64,000 nt of DNA from NCBI RefSeq assembly GCF_023702125.1, contig NZ_CP098415.1, positions 744,001-808,000 on the forward strand, read 5' to 3'. This document shows positions 34,489 to 43,142 of this stretch, piece by piece. The stretch comes from Halorubrum hochsteinianum (lineage in GTDB: Archaea > Halobacteriota > Halobacteria > Halobacteriales > Haloferacaceae). The first letter of the stretch is position 1. Each line of letters starts with the position of its first letter. The notes under the pieces are model-generated. The model had not been told where the DNA came from, searched no databases, and saw only the letters and a program-made list of their open reading frames with translations. The position numbers were made by a program, and so were the translations under genes.

Positions 34489-34839
34489 ATGTCAGAGGCA
34501 CAAGCAGTCACTGATGAATCGACGGCGGCGAGCGACCTCACGGCGTTCCAGCAGAACATCCTCACCATCCTGGCCGAGGAACCGATGTACGGGCTCGCCA
34601 TCAAGCGGGAGCTTGAGGCGTACTACGACTCCGAAGTGAACCACGGCCGCCTGTACCCGAACCTCGACGACCTCGTCGAGCTCGGGCTCGTCGAGAAGAG
34701 CGAACTCGACAAGCGGACGAACCAGTACGAGCTCACCGACGCCGGCCATGACGTCGTTCTCGGCCAGATCGAGTGGGTCCTCGACCGCTTCGTCACCGAC
34801 GAGGAGCGGGCCGACGAGGTCAGCGCGCTCCTCGAGTAG
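34489..34839 (+). CDS. PadR-family transcriptional regulator
   Basis: A 116-residue winged-helix protein. The conserved core is FQQNILTILAEEPMYGLAIKRELE, then VNHGRLYPNLDDLVELGLVE and the wing KSELDKRTNQYELTDAGHDVV. Such small haloarchaeal PadR-like proteins (phiH1-repressor group) bind DNA as dimers. I choose ATG 34489 (MSEAQAVTDES); the upstream in-frame extension would precede the transcription start predicted from the TATA box. Targets unknown. Confidence 0.88.
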   Translation: MSEAQAVTDESTAASDLTAFQQNILTILAEEPMYGLAIKRELEAYYDSEVNHGRLYPNLDDLVELGLVEKSELDKRTNQYELTDAGHDVVLGQIEWVLDRFVTDEERADEVSALLE

Positions 34840-34940
34840 ACGGACGGGGCGCGCCCGCGCGGCCGGACGCATCGATCGGCGACCGACCTTTTGGCACACG
34901 GCGCGGCGAAAGCCGCGTTTTCCCACCCACCGAGCGGCCG

Positions 34941-35738
34941 CTACGCCGAGTCGTCGGTCGCGGGACCGTCGCCGGCGGAAGCGTCGTCGTCGGAATCCGC
35001 GGCCGCGGGGGCGTCGGAGGCGGGATCGGCGTCGACGGCGGGACCGTCGACGTCGGCCGCGATCGATTCGATGACCGACAGCGACTCGTCGACGACGGCG
35101 AGCTGTTCGTCGGTCGGCCAGCCGTTCCGGACGAGGTACTCCTCGCGGAACTCGGCGCGGGTCTCCGGGGTCGTGTCGTCGACCGGGCGGACGTAGTGGT
35201 TGCTCATGAACGCCGCGAACGTCTCCGCGGTCCGGGCGTGGACCTCGGCCTCCCGTTCGGCGACTTCCTCGGCGACCGCCTCGTTGTACGCCGCCACCTC
35301 GCGGTAGCGGTCGGCGTCGCCGGGGCCGGACAGCGACACCTCGACCGCGCGGTCGGTGTCCTCGACGCGGTCGAGCTGGACCGTCCCGTCGTCCATCCAC
35401 TCGTCGGGGTACAACACGAGCGCGTCGTCCTCGTCGCGGACGCGCGCCGTGTAGCCGTACTCGGCCGCGAGGGCGTCCCGCCGCTCTCGGTACTGTTCTG
35501 CCGCCTGCTCGATCTCCGGCGTGGGTTCCGCGGACTCGGCCTCGCGGGCGAGCCGGGTGAGCCGCTCCGCCTCGTCGACCGCCTCGACCGGCACGTCCGG
35601 GACGCGCTCGTCGTCCGGGTCGGGGGCGGTCGCGCCCTCGGCGTCGGGCTCGTCCGGCTCCCCGTCGTCGTCCGCTGCCACCATCTCCCGCGCCCGTTCC
35701 TTCGCCCACTCCGGCGGTTCGTCGTCAGTTCGCGTCAT
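34941..35738 (-). CDS. rnhA operon protein (haloarchaeal)
   Basis: A 265-residue acidic, probably elongated protein: MTRTDDEPPEWAKERAREMV, then a charged linker, a helical middle (EIEQAAEQYRERRDALAAEYG) and a mixed region DALVLYPDEWMDDGTVQLD, AETFAAFMSNHYVRPVDDTTPE, with an Ala/Asp tail. It overlaps the 3' end of rnhA by 14 bp, matching the arrangement that gave the family its name. Molecular role is unknown; association with RNase HI suggests nucleic-acid metabolism by context only. Confidence 0.85.
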   Translation of the reverse strand: MTRTDDEPPEWAKERAREMVAADDDGEPDEPDAEGATAPDPDDERVPDVPVEAVDEAERLTRLAREAESAEPTPEIEQAAEQYRERRDALAAEYGYTARVRDEDDALVLYPDEWMDDGTVQLDRVEDTDRAVEVSLSGPGDADRYREVAAYNEAVAEEVAEREAEVHARTAETFAAFMSNHYVRPVDDTTPETRAEFREEYLVRNGWPTDEQLAVVDESLSVIESIAADVDGPAVDADPASDAPAAADSDDDASAGDGPATDDSA

Positions 35739-36321
35739 CGAGTGCCTCGTTCGCCAGATCGTCGGCGCGTTCGTTTATCTCCCGCGGTACGTGGGCGATC
35801 GACCACCGGTCGAACCGCTCCAACAGCTCCCGGGCGCGGACCCGTCGCTCGCGGAGTTCGGGGTCGTTGGCGTTCCACTCGCCGCGGACCTGCTTGACGA
35901 TGAGTTCGGAGTCGCCGCGGACGTCGACCGCGTCGAAGCCGTACTCGTCGGCCGCCTCCAGCGCGCGGACCAGCGCGGCGTACTCGGCCTGGTTGTTCGT
36001 CGCGCGCCCGATGCGCTCGCCGCCCTCCGCGACGACCCCGTCGGACGTGACCAGACACCAACCGACCGAGGCGGGCCCCGGGTTCCCCCGCGAGGCCCCG
36101 TCGAAGTAGACGTGCGCGCGGCCGCCGCCGTCGGACAGCAGGGCGGTGAGCCGCGTCGGATCGCTCCCCTGAACGACGACCTTGTCGTCGTAGGCGACCG
36201 CGACGGCCCCCTCGCGCTCGGCGCGCCACCGCTCGTGGGGGGTGTTCCCCTCGTCGACGCTGACGCCCGCGTCCGCGAGTCGCTCGCGCGCGGCGGTCGG
36301 ATCGCAGTCGATCGTCGGCAT
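35725..36321 (-). CDS. rnhA: Ribonuclease HI
   Basis: Degrades RNA in RNA-DNA hybrids. 198 residues: an N-terminal alpha/beta extension (about 1-68) precedes the catalytic domain beginning HVYFDGASRGNPGPASVGW. The catalytic carboxylates are Asp in YFDGASRG, Glu in TNNQAEYAALVRAL, Asp in VDVRGDSELIVKQV and a C-terminal Asp/Glu near INERADDLANEALDD. This split layout is typical of haloarchaeal RNase HI. First gene of the rnhA pair. Confidence 0.93.
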   Translation of the reverse strand: MPTIDCDPTAARERLADAGVSVDEGNTPHERWRAEREGAVAVAYDDKVVVQGSDPTRLTALLSDGGGRAHVYFDGASRGNPGPASVGWCLVTSDGVVAEGGERIGRATNNQAEYAALVRALEAADEYGFDAVDVRGDSELIVKQVRGEWNANDPELRERRVRARELLERFDRWSIAHVPREINERADDLANEALDDAN

Positions 36322-36393
36322 TCGTCCGGGTTCCGCGCCCGGCGGACAAAGGGCTGTCCGTCCGCCGGCGGAGGGTATCTATCCCAGCGAGAC

Positions 36394-36540
36394 GGAAGCC
36401 GCCGACCGCGGTACCACCCGCTGGCCTCGACACCCTCGGCGCGGTGACCACGGAGGGAAGTCCTCCCGGGGTCCCAGGTGGTCCGTTGCCCGTGCTGCCG
36501 GCACACCTCGATCCGCGACGGGAGCCGTTTCGGCTTACTC
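36394..36540 (+). ncRNA. RNase P RNA-like fragment (possible truncated rnpB)
   Basis: The 213-bp interval upstream of rnhA contains GAGGGAAGTCC (near 36455-36465), which looks like conserved region I of RNase P RNA, and GGCTTAC (near 36531-36537), like the conserved 3' end. Flanking AAGCCG (near 36397) could pair with CGGCTT to form a closing helix. The total of about 145 nt is far too short for a normal type-A haloarchaeal RNase P RNA, and the expected ACAGAA box is not visible. It may be a deleted relic or coincidence. The 3' end abuts the cupredoxin stop codon. Confidence 0.3.
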
Positions 36541-37377
36541 CACGATAATCGCGCCGCGGTGACCGATCGCCCGGTGAGGTCGGCAGGCGTACCGGAAGAC
36601 GCCGGGCTCGTTGAACGTGTGCTCGAAGTGGACGCCGGGCTCCGCGTCGATCGTCTCGCCGCCGATGTCGGCGTCCTCGAAGGCGACGTCGTGTGCGCCG
36701 CCGCTGCCGGTCCACGACCAGCGGACCGTCGTTTCGGTCGAGACCTTCACCGCGTGCGGGTCGAACGCGAGGTTCCCGCCGTTGCCTTCCGCCCCGGTCG
36801 TGATCTCGACGAGCCTCTCGTCCGTCCGATCCGTGACGCTCCCGTCGTACCCGTTCGTATCGACCAACCACTCGTCGACGGCGGGATACCCGCTCGACGG
36901 CGCGGATTCAACCACGACGACGCCCTTCATTCCCGCGTCCGCCTGCGGTTCGCTGACGTACCGATACACCCCCTCCGACTCGAAGGTGTACTCGAACGTC
37001 GTCTCTGTCTCCCCGTCGGGTCCGCCGCTGTCGAACGTCCCGTCCGTGGCCACGACGTTGTATTCGTCGTCGCTTCCGGTCCACTCCCACGTCACCGTCG
37101 TACCGGGCGCGACCTTGATCGCGGGCGGCGAGAACGATTTCGAGTTCGATACGTCGAGATACACCGTCGGCGGATCGTCGAACCGGAAGTCGCGGATCTG
37201 TGGTGTTCGCGGGTCGTTGGCCGTCGCAAGCCAGTTCTCCAACGAGTCGTTTCCGTGCTCGCTCGTCGTGCGTTCCGTCTCGGCGTTCGCCGCGTGTCGG
37301 TTCCCGAGAGCGACCAGCGAACCGAGGCCGACGACGGTGCTCGCTCCGAGGAACGCTCGGCGGTTGGTGGAGGGCAT
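36535..37377 (-). CDS. Tat-exported double cupredoxin (halocyanin-like), first domain degenerate
   Basis: A 280-residue exported protein starting at 37377 (MPSTNRRAFLGASTVVGLGS) with twin-arginine signal and no lipobox Cys. Two cupredoxin domains follow a roughly 80-residue linker. In domain 1 the copper-ligand positions are changed: EYNVV where HNVV is usual and YRYVSEPQADAGMKG where Cys and His are expected. In domain 2, GAHDVAF and FRYACRPHRAIGHRG keep His, Cys and His, but the usual Met axial position is His. So only the second domain can plausibly bind copper, possibly with an altered site. Halocyanins carry electrons outside the membrane. Confidence 0.85.
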   Translation of the reverse strand: MPSTNRRAFLGASTVVGLGSLVALGNRHAANAETERTTSEHGNDSLENWLATANDPRTPQIRDFRFDDPPTVYLDVSNSKSFSPPAIKVAPGTTVTWEWTGSDDEYNVVATDGTFDSGGPDGETETTFEYTFESEGVYRYVSEPQADAGMKGVVVVESAPSSGYPAVDEWLVDTNGYDGSVTDRTDERLVEITTGAEGNGGNLAFDPHAVKVSTETTVRWSWTGSGGAHDVAFEDADIGGETIDAEPGVHFEHTFNEPGVFRYACRPHRAIGHRGAIIVE

Positions 37378-37508
37378 ATCCACTTCGAAGTTCGCTCGTG
37401 AACATACAAACGTGGGAGTCGGTTCCAAGATGTTTAGAATCGTGAGGGAATCCGGGGTAGCTCGACCGAGATCGACGCTCACCACCGGCGGACTAAAAAA
37501 AGCCGAAT

Positions 37509-38069
37509 ATGTGGGGCACAGGGGACAGGGGCGGCGCGTCCTTCGATCGAGACGTAGTGACCACGTCGAACGCCGATCCGATCCGAGAAAGCGCCGCGTC
37601 GACCGGCGAGCGGGCCGAGTCGGGCCTGCTTTCCGACCTCGACGCCGTCAGAGAGCGATGCGGCACCGTCACCGTCTCCTGTAGCTACCGGTGCGCGACC
37701 GGGACGGCGTTCGGCGGCGAGTGGCGCGGCGTCCCGGTGGGGCCGCTCCTCGACGCCGCGCCAGCGGACACGACCCACCTCCGCGCCGAGTCGGCTGACG
37801 GGTACTGGGCGCACGTCGCGGTGCGGAACGCGCTCGACGCCGTCGTCGCGACGGAGCGCCTCGACGGGACGGGGGACGGCCTTCCGCGCCTTGTCGGCCC
37901 CGGGTTCGACAGTTCGCGGACGGTACGAGACCTCGCCGCGCTCGTCCCCGTCGCGCTCCCGCCGGGCACCGATCCGGAGACGGCCGCGCTCCGCGACGAC
38001 CCGTCGGAGGCGGACGCCGCCGGACGCGACGGCGGCGGGCCGACGGAGTCCGCGGGAAACGACGCGTGA
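37509..38069 (+). CDS. Small molybdopterin-oxidoreductase-like domain protein
   Basis: A 186-residue protein whose central 100 residues resemble the Moco-binding sulfite-oxidase/MsrP fold: VTVSCSYRCATGTAFGGEWRG (with a candidate molybdenum-ligand Cys), VPVGPLLDAAPADTTHLRAES, ADGYWAHVAVRNALDAVVATE, LPRLVGPG. It is much shorter than true sulfite oxidases and lacks a visible signal peptide. ATG 37509 is used here; a GTG at 37558 is an alternative. Divergent from the cupredoxin gene, so an electron-transfer partnership is conceivable. The assignment is moderate. Confidence 0.55.
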   Translation: MWGTGDRGGASFDRDVVTTSNADPIRESAASTGERAESGLLSDLDAVRERCGTVTVSCSYRCATGTAFGGEWRGVPVGPLLDAAPADTTHLRAESADGYWAHVAVRNALDAVVATERLDGTGDGLPRLVGPGFDSSRTVRDLAALVPVALPPGTDPETAALRDDPSEADAAGRDGGGPTESAGNDA

Positions 38070-38199
38070 ACGCCGCGGAACGGCGAACGAATCACACCCG
38101 ACCTAGAAGCCCCGCGGCTCGCGACCGATCCGACACGGGCGACTCGCCGTCGAGCTGACTGCGGCGACGTGGTGTGCTATACACTCGCATAGTAACGAA

Positions 38200-38209
38200 C
38201 TTTTAAGTT
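38200..38209 (+). promoter_or_regulatory. TATA box of the TFB gene
   Basis: CTTTTAAGTT lies about 28-37 bp before the ATG at 38237, inside an A/T-rich patch, consistent with a nearly leaderless transcript. A second A/T patch (CATATAAATG, near 38226) is too close to the start to serve as the TATA box. Confidence 0.5.
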
Positions 38210-38236
38210 AAACGGTTTCGATAGCATATAAATGCG

Positions 38237-39232
38237 ATGACACGGCCCACCCGGCAACGGGATCACGACCGGCAGCGCGTGGGGGACGAGGACGCCGAAG
38301 AAGCGGAGACCGACGTCGCGGACATCGAGGACGTCGACGAACTGGATCCCGAGGACTTCGATCCGGAGGATCTCACCCGGACGGCCGACGGGGAGCTGAT
38401 ACACGAGGAGACCGGGCTCGTCATCGAGGACGAGCAGATCGATCCCGGCCCGGAGTGGCGCGCGTTCAACCACAACGAGCGACAGGAGAAGTCGCGCGTC
38501 GGAGCCCCGACGACGAAGACGATGCACGACAAGGGGCTGACGACGACGATCGACTGGAAGGACAAGGACGCGTACGGGCGCTCCATCTCCTCGAAGAAGC
38601 GGTCGCAGATGCACCGCCTGCGCAAGTGGCAGGAGCGGATTCGCACCAAGGACGCCGGCGAGCGAAACCTCCAGTTCGCGCTCTCGGAGATCGACCGGAT
38701 GGCGAGCGCGCTCGGCGTCCCCCGGTCGGTACGCGAGGTCGCCTCGGTGATCTACCGACGGGCGTTGAACGAGGACCTCATCCGCGGGCGCTCGATCGAG
38801 GGCGTCTCGACCGCCGCCCTCTACGCCGCCTGCCGCAAGGAGGGGATCCCCCGCAGCCTCGAAGAGATCTCGGAGGTCTCGCGGGTCGACCGCAAGGAGA
38901 TCGGGCGGACGTACCGGTACATCTCCCAGGAGCTCGGCTTAGAGATGCGGCCGGTCGATCCGAAGAAGTACGTCCCGCGATTTTCCTCGGAGCTGGAGCT
39001 CTCCGAGGAGGTCCAGTCGAAGGCCAACGAGATCATCGAGACGACGGCCGAACAGGGGCTGCTCTCCGGGAAGTCGCCGACCGGCTACGCCGCGGCCGCC
39101 ATCTACGCGGCCTCGCTGCTCTGTAACGAGAAGAAGACCCAGCGCGAGGTCGCCGACGTGGCTCAGGTCACCGAGGTCACCATCCGCAACCGGTATCAAG
39201 AGCAGATCGAAGCGATGGGCATCCACAGTTAG
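38237..39232 (+). CDS. Transcription initiation factor TFB, zinc-ribbon cysteines absent
   Basis: General factor that binds TBP-DNA and recruits RNA polymerase; 331 residues. The B-finger/linker ([20 protein letters not shown]) and two cyclin folds (residues about 135-230: [20 protein letters not shown]; about 235-325: [20 protein letters not shown]) are excellent, with the C-terminal recognition helix [21 protein letters not shown]-like end. But the N-terminal ribbon, normally two CxxC pairs, reads [17 protein letters not shown] and [12 protein letters not shown] without any Cys. Haloarchaea carry several TFBs; this one should dock to polymerase in an unusual way. Confidence 0.94.
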   Translation: MTRPTRQRDHDRQRVGDEDAEEAETDVADIEDVDELDPEDFDPEDLTRTADGELIHEETGLVIEDEQIDPGPEWRAFNHNERQEKSRVGAPTTKTMHDKGLTTTIDWKDKDAYGRSISSKKRSQMHRLRKWQERIRTKDAGERNLQFALSEIDRMASALGVPRSVREVASVIYRRALNEDLIRGRSIEGVSTAALYAACRKEGIPRSLEEISEVSRVDRKEIGRTYRYISQELGLEMRPVDPKKYVPRFSSELELSEEVQSKANEIIETTAEQGLLSGKSPTGYAAAAIYAASLLCNEKKTQREVADVAQVTEVTIRNRYQEQIEAMGIHS

Positions 39233-39373
39233 GCGGCGGCCGACCCACGTTTCGCCGCGCCGGCCGCCTTCCGGCCCCGGCGCGGTCCCGCCGCTTCGCT
39301 CGCCGCCGCCCGTTCCCCGTTTTCCCCGGTCGCCAGCAACGTTCAAGCCGCCGCGCCGCCAACGCCGATCCGA

Positions 39374-40702
39374 ATGCGGCTCGACGAGTTCATCGAGTTC
39401 GAGGCGAACGAGCGCGCCGAGCGGCGGCGACTCGCGAGCGAGAAGGACTACGGTATCCTCGATCACCTCGACTCCTTCGAGCGGCGCTTCGACGAGCACG
39501 TCTCCGACGACGCCGTCGTCGGCAGCGTCTCGCCCTCCATCTTCGTCGGCCGCGCGGACTACCCGAACGTCTCGACCGGGCTGCTCTCGCCGGTCGGCCG
39601 CGAGGAGCGCGCGGCGGCGTTCGAGACCTCCGCGGCGTGGTACGACGAGGGCGTCTCGATTTCGGACGTGTTCGACCGCCGGACGAGCCTGCTCAACTCG
39701 ACTCGCGGGGTCGACGTGGCGGACGCGGGCGCGACGGGCGGCGTGACCTCGGTCGGGGGCGGTGGCGGGCCGGCCGAGAGCGTCCACGACGCGTGGAACG
39801 GCTGGCTCGGCGTTCAACGCGAGGTCGCGATCGCGGACCGCCCGGTCGACGTGGAGATCGGACTCGACGGCCGCCCCGACCTCGACTTCGAGGTCGGGAC
39901 GGAGGACATCAAGACGCCGACCGGCCCGCGCGCCGCGGCCCGGACGGCCGACCTCGGCGAGAACCCGCACGTCCCCCGGCCGGTGAAGAAGACATTGGAG
40001 GACGACGACTGGCGCGCCGAGGGGGCGATGACGTACCTCTACCGCCGCGGGTTCGACGTGTACGAGATCAACACGATCCTCTCGGCGGGCGCGCTCGGGC
40101 GCGGCGAGAACCGGCGGCTCGTCCCGACGCGCTGGTCGATCACGGCCGTCGACGACACGGTCGGGCAGTTCCTCCGCGGGTCGATCCGCGACAATCCGAC
40201 CGTCGACGGGATCGAGGTCCACCGCAACGAGTACCTCGGCAACGCGTTCTGGGTGATCTTGGTTCCGGGGCAGTGGGAGTACGAGCTCGTCGAGATGAAA
40301 TCGCCCGGCTCCATCTGGAACCCCGACCCGGAGGCCGGGGTGTACCTCGCAGCCGCGAGCGAGGGGCGCGAGGGGCGCACCGACTACGTCGAGGAGACCG
40401 CGGGCGCGTACTACGCCGCCCGCCTCGGCGTGTTGGAACACCTCGACGACCGGGGGCGACAGGCGAAGGCGCTCGTCTTACGCCACGTCTCCGACGACTA
40501 CTGGGGCCCGGTCGGCGTCTGGCAGGTCCGCGAGGCCGTCAGGAACGCCTTCGAGGGCGAACTCGGCACCGCGGAGACGTTCGGCGAGGCGGTCCGCGGC
40601 GTCGCCGACCACCTCCCCGTGTCGCTGGCGCGGCTCCGACGGAAGTCGACGCTGGCGGCCGGGCTTCAGGCGAACCTCGGAGACTTCGTCGACGCTGGGT
40701 GA
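39374..40702 (+). CDS. nreA: DNA repair protein NreA
   Basis: Archaeal Nre-family repair protein, 442 residues; Haloferax NreA acts in interstrand or alkylation damage repair together with UvrABC and PCNA. Characteristic sequence: VGSVSPSIFVGRADYPNVSTGLLSP at the start, RRTSLLNSTRGVDVA, LRGSIRDNPTVDGIEVHRNEYLGNAFWVI, and VRNAFEGELGTAETFGEAV. The extreme C-terminus (LQANLGDFVDAG) fits a PCNA-interacting Q-x-x-L-x-x-F motif. Length and start (MRLDEFIEFEANERAERR) are as in the family, although I see no CxxC at the N-terminus. Confidence 0.92.
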   Translation: MRLDEFIEFEANERAERRRLASEKDYGILDHLDSFERRFDEHVSDDAVVGSVSPSIFVGRADYPNVSTGLLSPVGREERAAAFETSAAWYDEGVSISDVFDRRTSLLNSTRGVDVADAGATGGVTSVGGGGGPAESVHDAWNGWLGVQREVAIADRPVDVEIGLDGRPDLDFEVGTEDIKTPTGPRAAARTADLGENPHVPRPVKKTLEDDDWRAEGAMTYLYRRGFDVYEINTILSAGALGRGENRRLVPTRWSITAVDDTVGQFLRGSIRDNPTVDGIEVHRNEYLGNAFWVILVPGQWEYELVEMKSPGSIWNPDPEAGVYLAAASEGREGRTDYVEETAGAYYAARLGVLEHLDDRGRQAKALVLRHVSDDYWGPVGVWQVREAVRNAFEGELGTAETFGEAVRGVADHLPVSLARLRRKSTLAAGLQANLGDFVDAG

Positions 40703-40918
40703 GCCGGGCGGCTCGCCGGCCGGCAGAGGGCGTTTTTCGAATCCCAGACGGTCGGTCGCGGTTGGCGAGTTCCACGACGGCAAGCAAGCTGTCCAGGCCG
40801 AAGGAGTGGTCCCGCTCGTCGACGGTGACGGCGACGCCGCGTTCGCGGTGAAGGCCAGTAGCGTCACGGACATCCCCGGAGTCGACACGCTCTCCCGCGC
40901 CGGCACCGGCGAGGCCCC

Positions 40919-42718
40919 TCAGAAGGCGGCGGGGTCCGACGACATCCCGACCGGCGTCTCGCCGTCGACAGTCGCGTCGAGGTCGAGCCGCGCGAGCGTC
41001 TCGGGGGTGGGGAGTCCGTCGCGGTCCCAGCCGCGCGCGGCGTAGTAGGCGTCGAGGAGGCGTTCGAAGGCCTCGCGGTCGAGCCCGTCGGTCGCCTCGG
41101 AGCCGCCGGGGACCGGGTCGGTCAGCGTCGGGGGGAGTTCGTCGTCCCCGCGGTCGAACCCCTCGCGGGCGTTGAACAGCCGCACGAGGGTCCAGATCCG
41201 CTCGCCGGCCAGCCGGAGCGACTCGGCGTCGTGGTCGCGGCCGAGCGCGGCGAACCACTCGGCCCCGAACTCGTCCCACAGCGGCTCGCCGGCGAAGTCG
41301 TCGGCGACGAAGCTCCACAGCGCCGACCGGGTGTTCTGCGCGGTCACGACCGCGGCGACCCGCTCGCGCGTCGACGCCTCCTCGGCGACGGCCTCCCACT
41401 CGATGGGCCGGGCGCGACGGTGACAGCCGCCGCGGTCGCTCGTCGCGTACGCCAGCGCCATCCCGACGGCCGCGCGCGGGTCGTACGCCGGCAGCTCCAT
41501 CGACTTGACCGTCGGGATGGCGTCGTCGGTGCCGTACGCGTCGGCGGCGGCGTCGACGCCGTCGGCGAGCGCGTCGGTGACCCCCGGCTCGCAGGGGCCG
41601 TCCGCGCCGGTCGCGATCGCCTCGATGAGCGCGCGGGCCCCGTCGGGGTCGCCGAACGACACGTCGCAGTCGACGCGGCCGGCCTCGGCCGCCCGGACCG
41701 CCCACGCGACGGCGTTGCCGGCCGAGATGACGTCGACGCCGAGGCGGTCGCAGCGCTCGCCCAGCGCCGCGACGGCGTCGAACGACTCCACGCCGAGCCC
41801 GGCACCGAGGGTCATCGGGGTCGCGCCGCGGGGGACGGACCGGCCCTCGTCGGTCTCGACCTCGAAGCCGCCGGGCACCGCGCTGTCGGGGCGTTCCCGG
41901 CCGACCGCGGCGTCCGCGGCCGCCTCGATGCCGATGTCGTCGGCGGCCGCGAAGCGGTCGCGCTGCCACCCCTCGGTGGCGAGCGCGCCGACCTCGTTGG
42001 CGAAGTCGACGCTCTCTAACGTCTCGCCGGCCGCCTGCCAGCGGCCCGTGTCGCCCTCGGCGTACGCGCGCTCGACGCGCTCGCGGAGCGGGACCAGTTC
42101 GGGCGGCACCGCGGGCGGGTCGTCGCGGGCCACGACGGCCTTGAGCCGCTTCGACCCCATGACCGCGCCGGCCCCGCCCCGGCCGGCGTGGTGGTCGCCC
42201 GCGTCCGAGGCGATCGTCGCGTAGGCCACGCCGCGCTCGCCCGCCGGCCCGATACAGGCGACGCCGGCGTCCGGGTGGACGCCGTCGGTCTCGACCGTGT
42301 CCGCGCCCCACGCCTCGGCCGGCTCGACGCGGGCGTCGCCGCCCTCGACGACGATCCGGACCGGCCGGTCGGCGGCCCCGGTCACGAGCAGGGCGAGGCA
42401 GTCGTCGAGCGAGCCGGCCAGCCGGCCGGCGAAGTCGTCGCCGGCGTACGAGTCGAGGAAGCCGCCGGTCAGCGGCGACTTCGTCACGGCAGCGTATCTG
42501 GTCTCGCCGGGGAGGTACCCCGAGAGCGGGCCGACGCAGAAGGCCAGCAGGTTCCCGGGGCCCAAGGGGTCGGTGCCGGGGTCGAGCTCGTCGTAGAGGT
42601 AGCGGGCACCGATCCCCTTCCCGCCGAGGAACCGGCGACGCCACGCCGCCGGGACGGGCTCTCGCTCGACGGTCTCCGAGGAGAGGTCGACCCGTAAGGC
42701 GTGGTCTCGGTCGGCCAT
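40919..42718 (-). CDS. Aldehyde ferredoxin oxidoreductase family protein lacking the Fe-S cysteines
   Basis: A 599-residue AOR-family protein. The tungstopterin domain is well kept: LGGKGIGARYLYDELDPGTDPL, VTKSPLTGGFLDSYAG, CIGPAGERGVAYATIASDAG, HAGRGGAGAVMGSKRLKAVV. The [4Fe-4S] ligand motif CxxCxxxC that should lie near residue 285 reads DSAVPGGF, and the usual fourth Cys near residue 475 (LWSFVADDF here) is also gone. So the cluster should be missing, and electron transfer to ferredoxin is doubtful. A rubredoxin-like gene is 57 bp upstream on the same strand and could substitute as carrier. Confidence 0.9.
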   Translation of the reverse strand: MADRDHALRVDLSSETVEREPVPAAWRRRFLGGKGIGARYLYDELDPGTDPLGPGNLLAFCVGPLSGYLPGETRYAAVTKSPLTGGFLDSYAGDDFAGRLAGSLDDCLALLVTGAADRPVRIVVEGGDARVEPAEAWGADTVETDGVHPDAGVACIGPAGERGVAYATIASDAGDHHAGRGGAGAVMGSKRLKAVVARDDPPAVPPELVPLRERVERAYAEGDTGRWQAAGETLESVDFANEVGALATEGWQRDRFAAADDIGIEAAADAAVGRERPDSAVPGGFEVETDEGRSVPRGATPMTLGAGLGVESFDAVAALGERCDRLGVDVISAGNAVAWAVRAAEAGRVDCDVSFGDPDGARALIEAIATGADGPCEPGVTDALADGVDAAADAYGTDDAIPTVKSMELPAYDPRAAVGMALAYATSDRGGCHRRARPIEWEAVAEEASTRERVAAVVTAQNTRSALWSFVADDFAGEPLWDEFGAEWFAALGRDHDAESLRLAGERIWTLVRLFNAREGFDRGDDELPPTLTDPVPGGSEATDGLDREAFERLLDAYYAARGWDRDGLPTPETLARLDLDATVDGETPVGMSSDPAAF

Positions 42719-42774
42719 CTCTTCGGCGGTTCGACGCCGGTACGCAAAAGCGTGGCGACGAGGGAGACCGGCGC

Positions 42775-43071
42775 TCAGTCCTCGGCCCAGTAGTACAGCT
42801 CCTCGCGGGGCGCGTCGCAGCTCGGGCAGTTCTCGGGGAGCTCGTCACCGATCTCGCCCATCTCGCCGCACTCCCAGCAGCGCCACATCACGTAGGCGGT
42901 GCCGAACACGTCGCGGGCGTCGGTGAGCGCCAGCGGGTCCGTGCCCGTCGGCGCGGAGACGTAGAAGCCGGCGTCGTCGACCCCGCGGACCGTCCCCAGC
43001 TCATCGCCCGACTCGTCGTACACCGTCTGTCCGATGCTCACGTCGGCGAATTCGGGTTCTTCGGAGGCCAT
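42775..43071 (-). CDS. Rubredoxin-like zinc/iron protein (DUF7130-like)
   Basis: A 98-residue protein. Residues 1-60 are a small beta barrel (IGQTVYDESGDELGTVRGVDDAGFYVSAP); residues 62-98 form a four-Cys knuckle, CWECGEMGEIGDELPENCPSC, as in rubredoxins, then DAPREELYYWAED. I associate this architecture with haloarchaeal DUF7130. It is upstream of the AOR-family gene on the same strand; an electron carrier role is by context. Confidence 0.85.
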   Translation of the reverse strand: MASEEPEFADVSIGQTVYDESGDELGTVRGVDDAGFYVSAPTGTDPLALTDARDVFGTAYVMWRCWECGEMGEIGDELPENCPSCDAPREELYYWAED

Positions 43072-43142
43072 ACGCGCGGATACGCCCCGCGCCGTGTTAA
43101 ATCATGATCTTCGTTGACAGGAAACACTCCAACGTCGCGGTG

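Noticed and set aside
40703-40918. Possible small gene between nreA and the AOR-family gene on the minus strand
   Set aside because: A frame reads GVAVTVDERDHSFGLDSLLA and looks protein-like, but it has no credible start, no stop at a sensible place and runs into nreA antisense; left unannotated.
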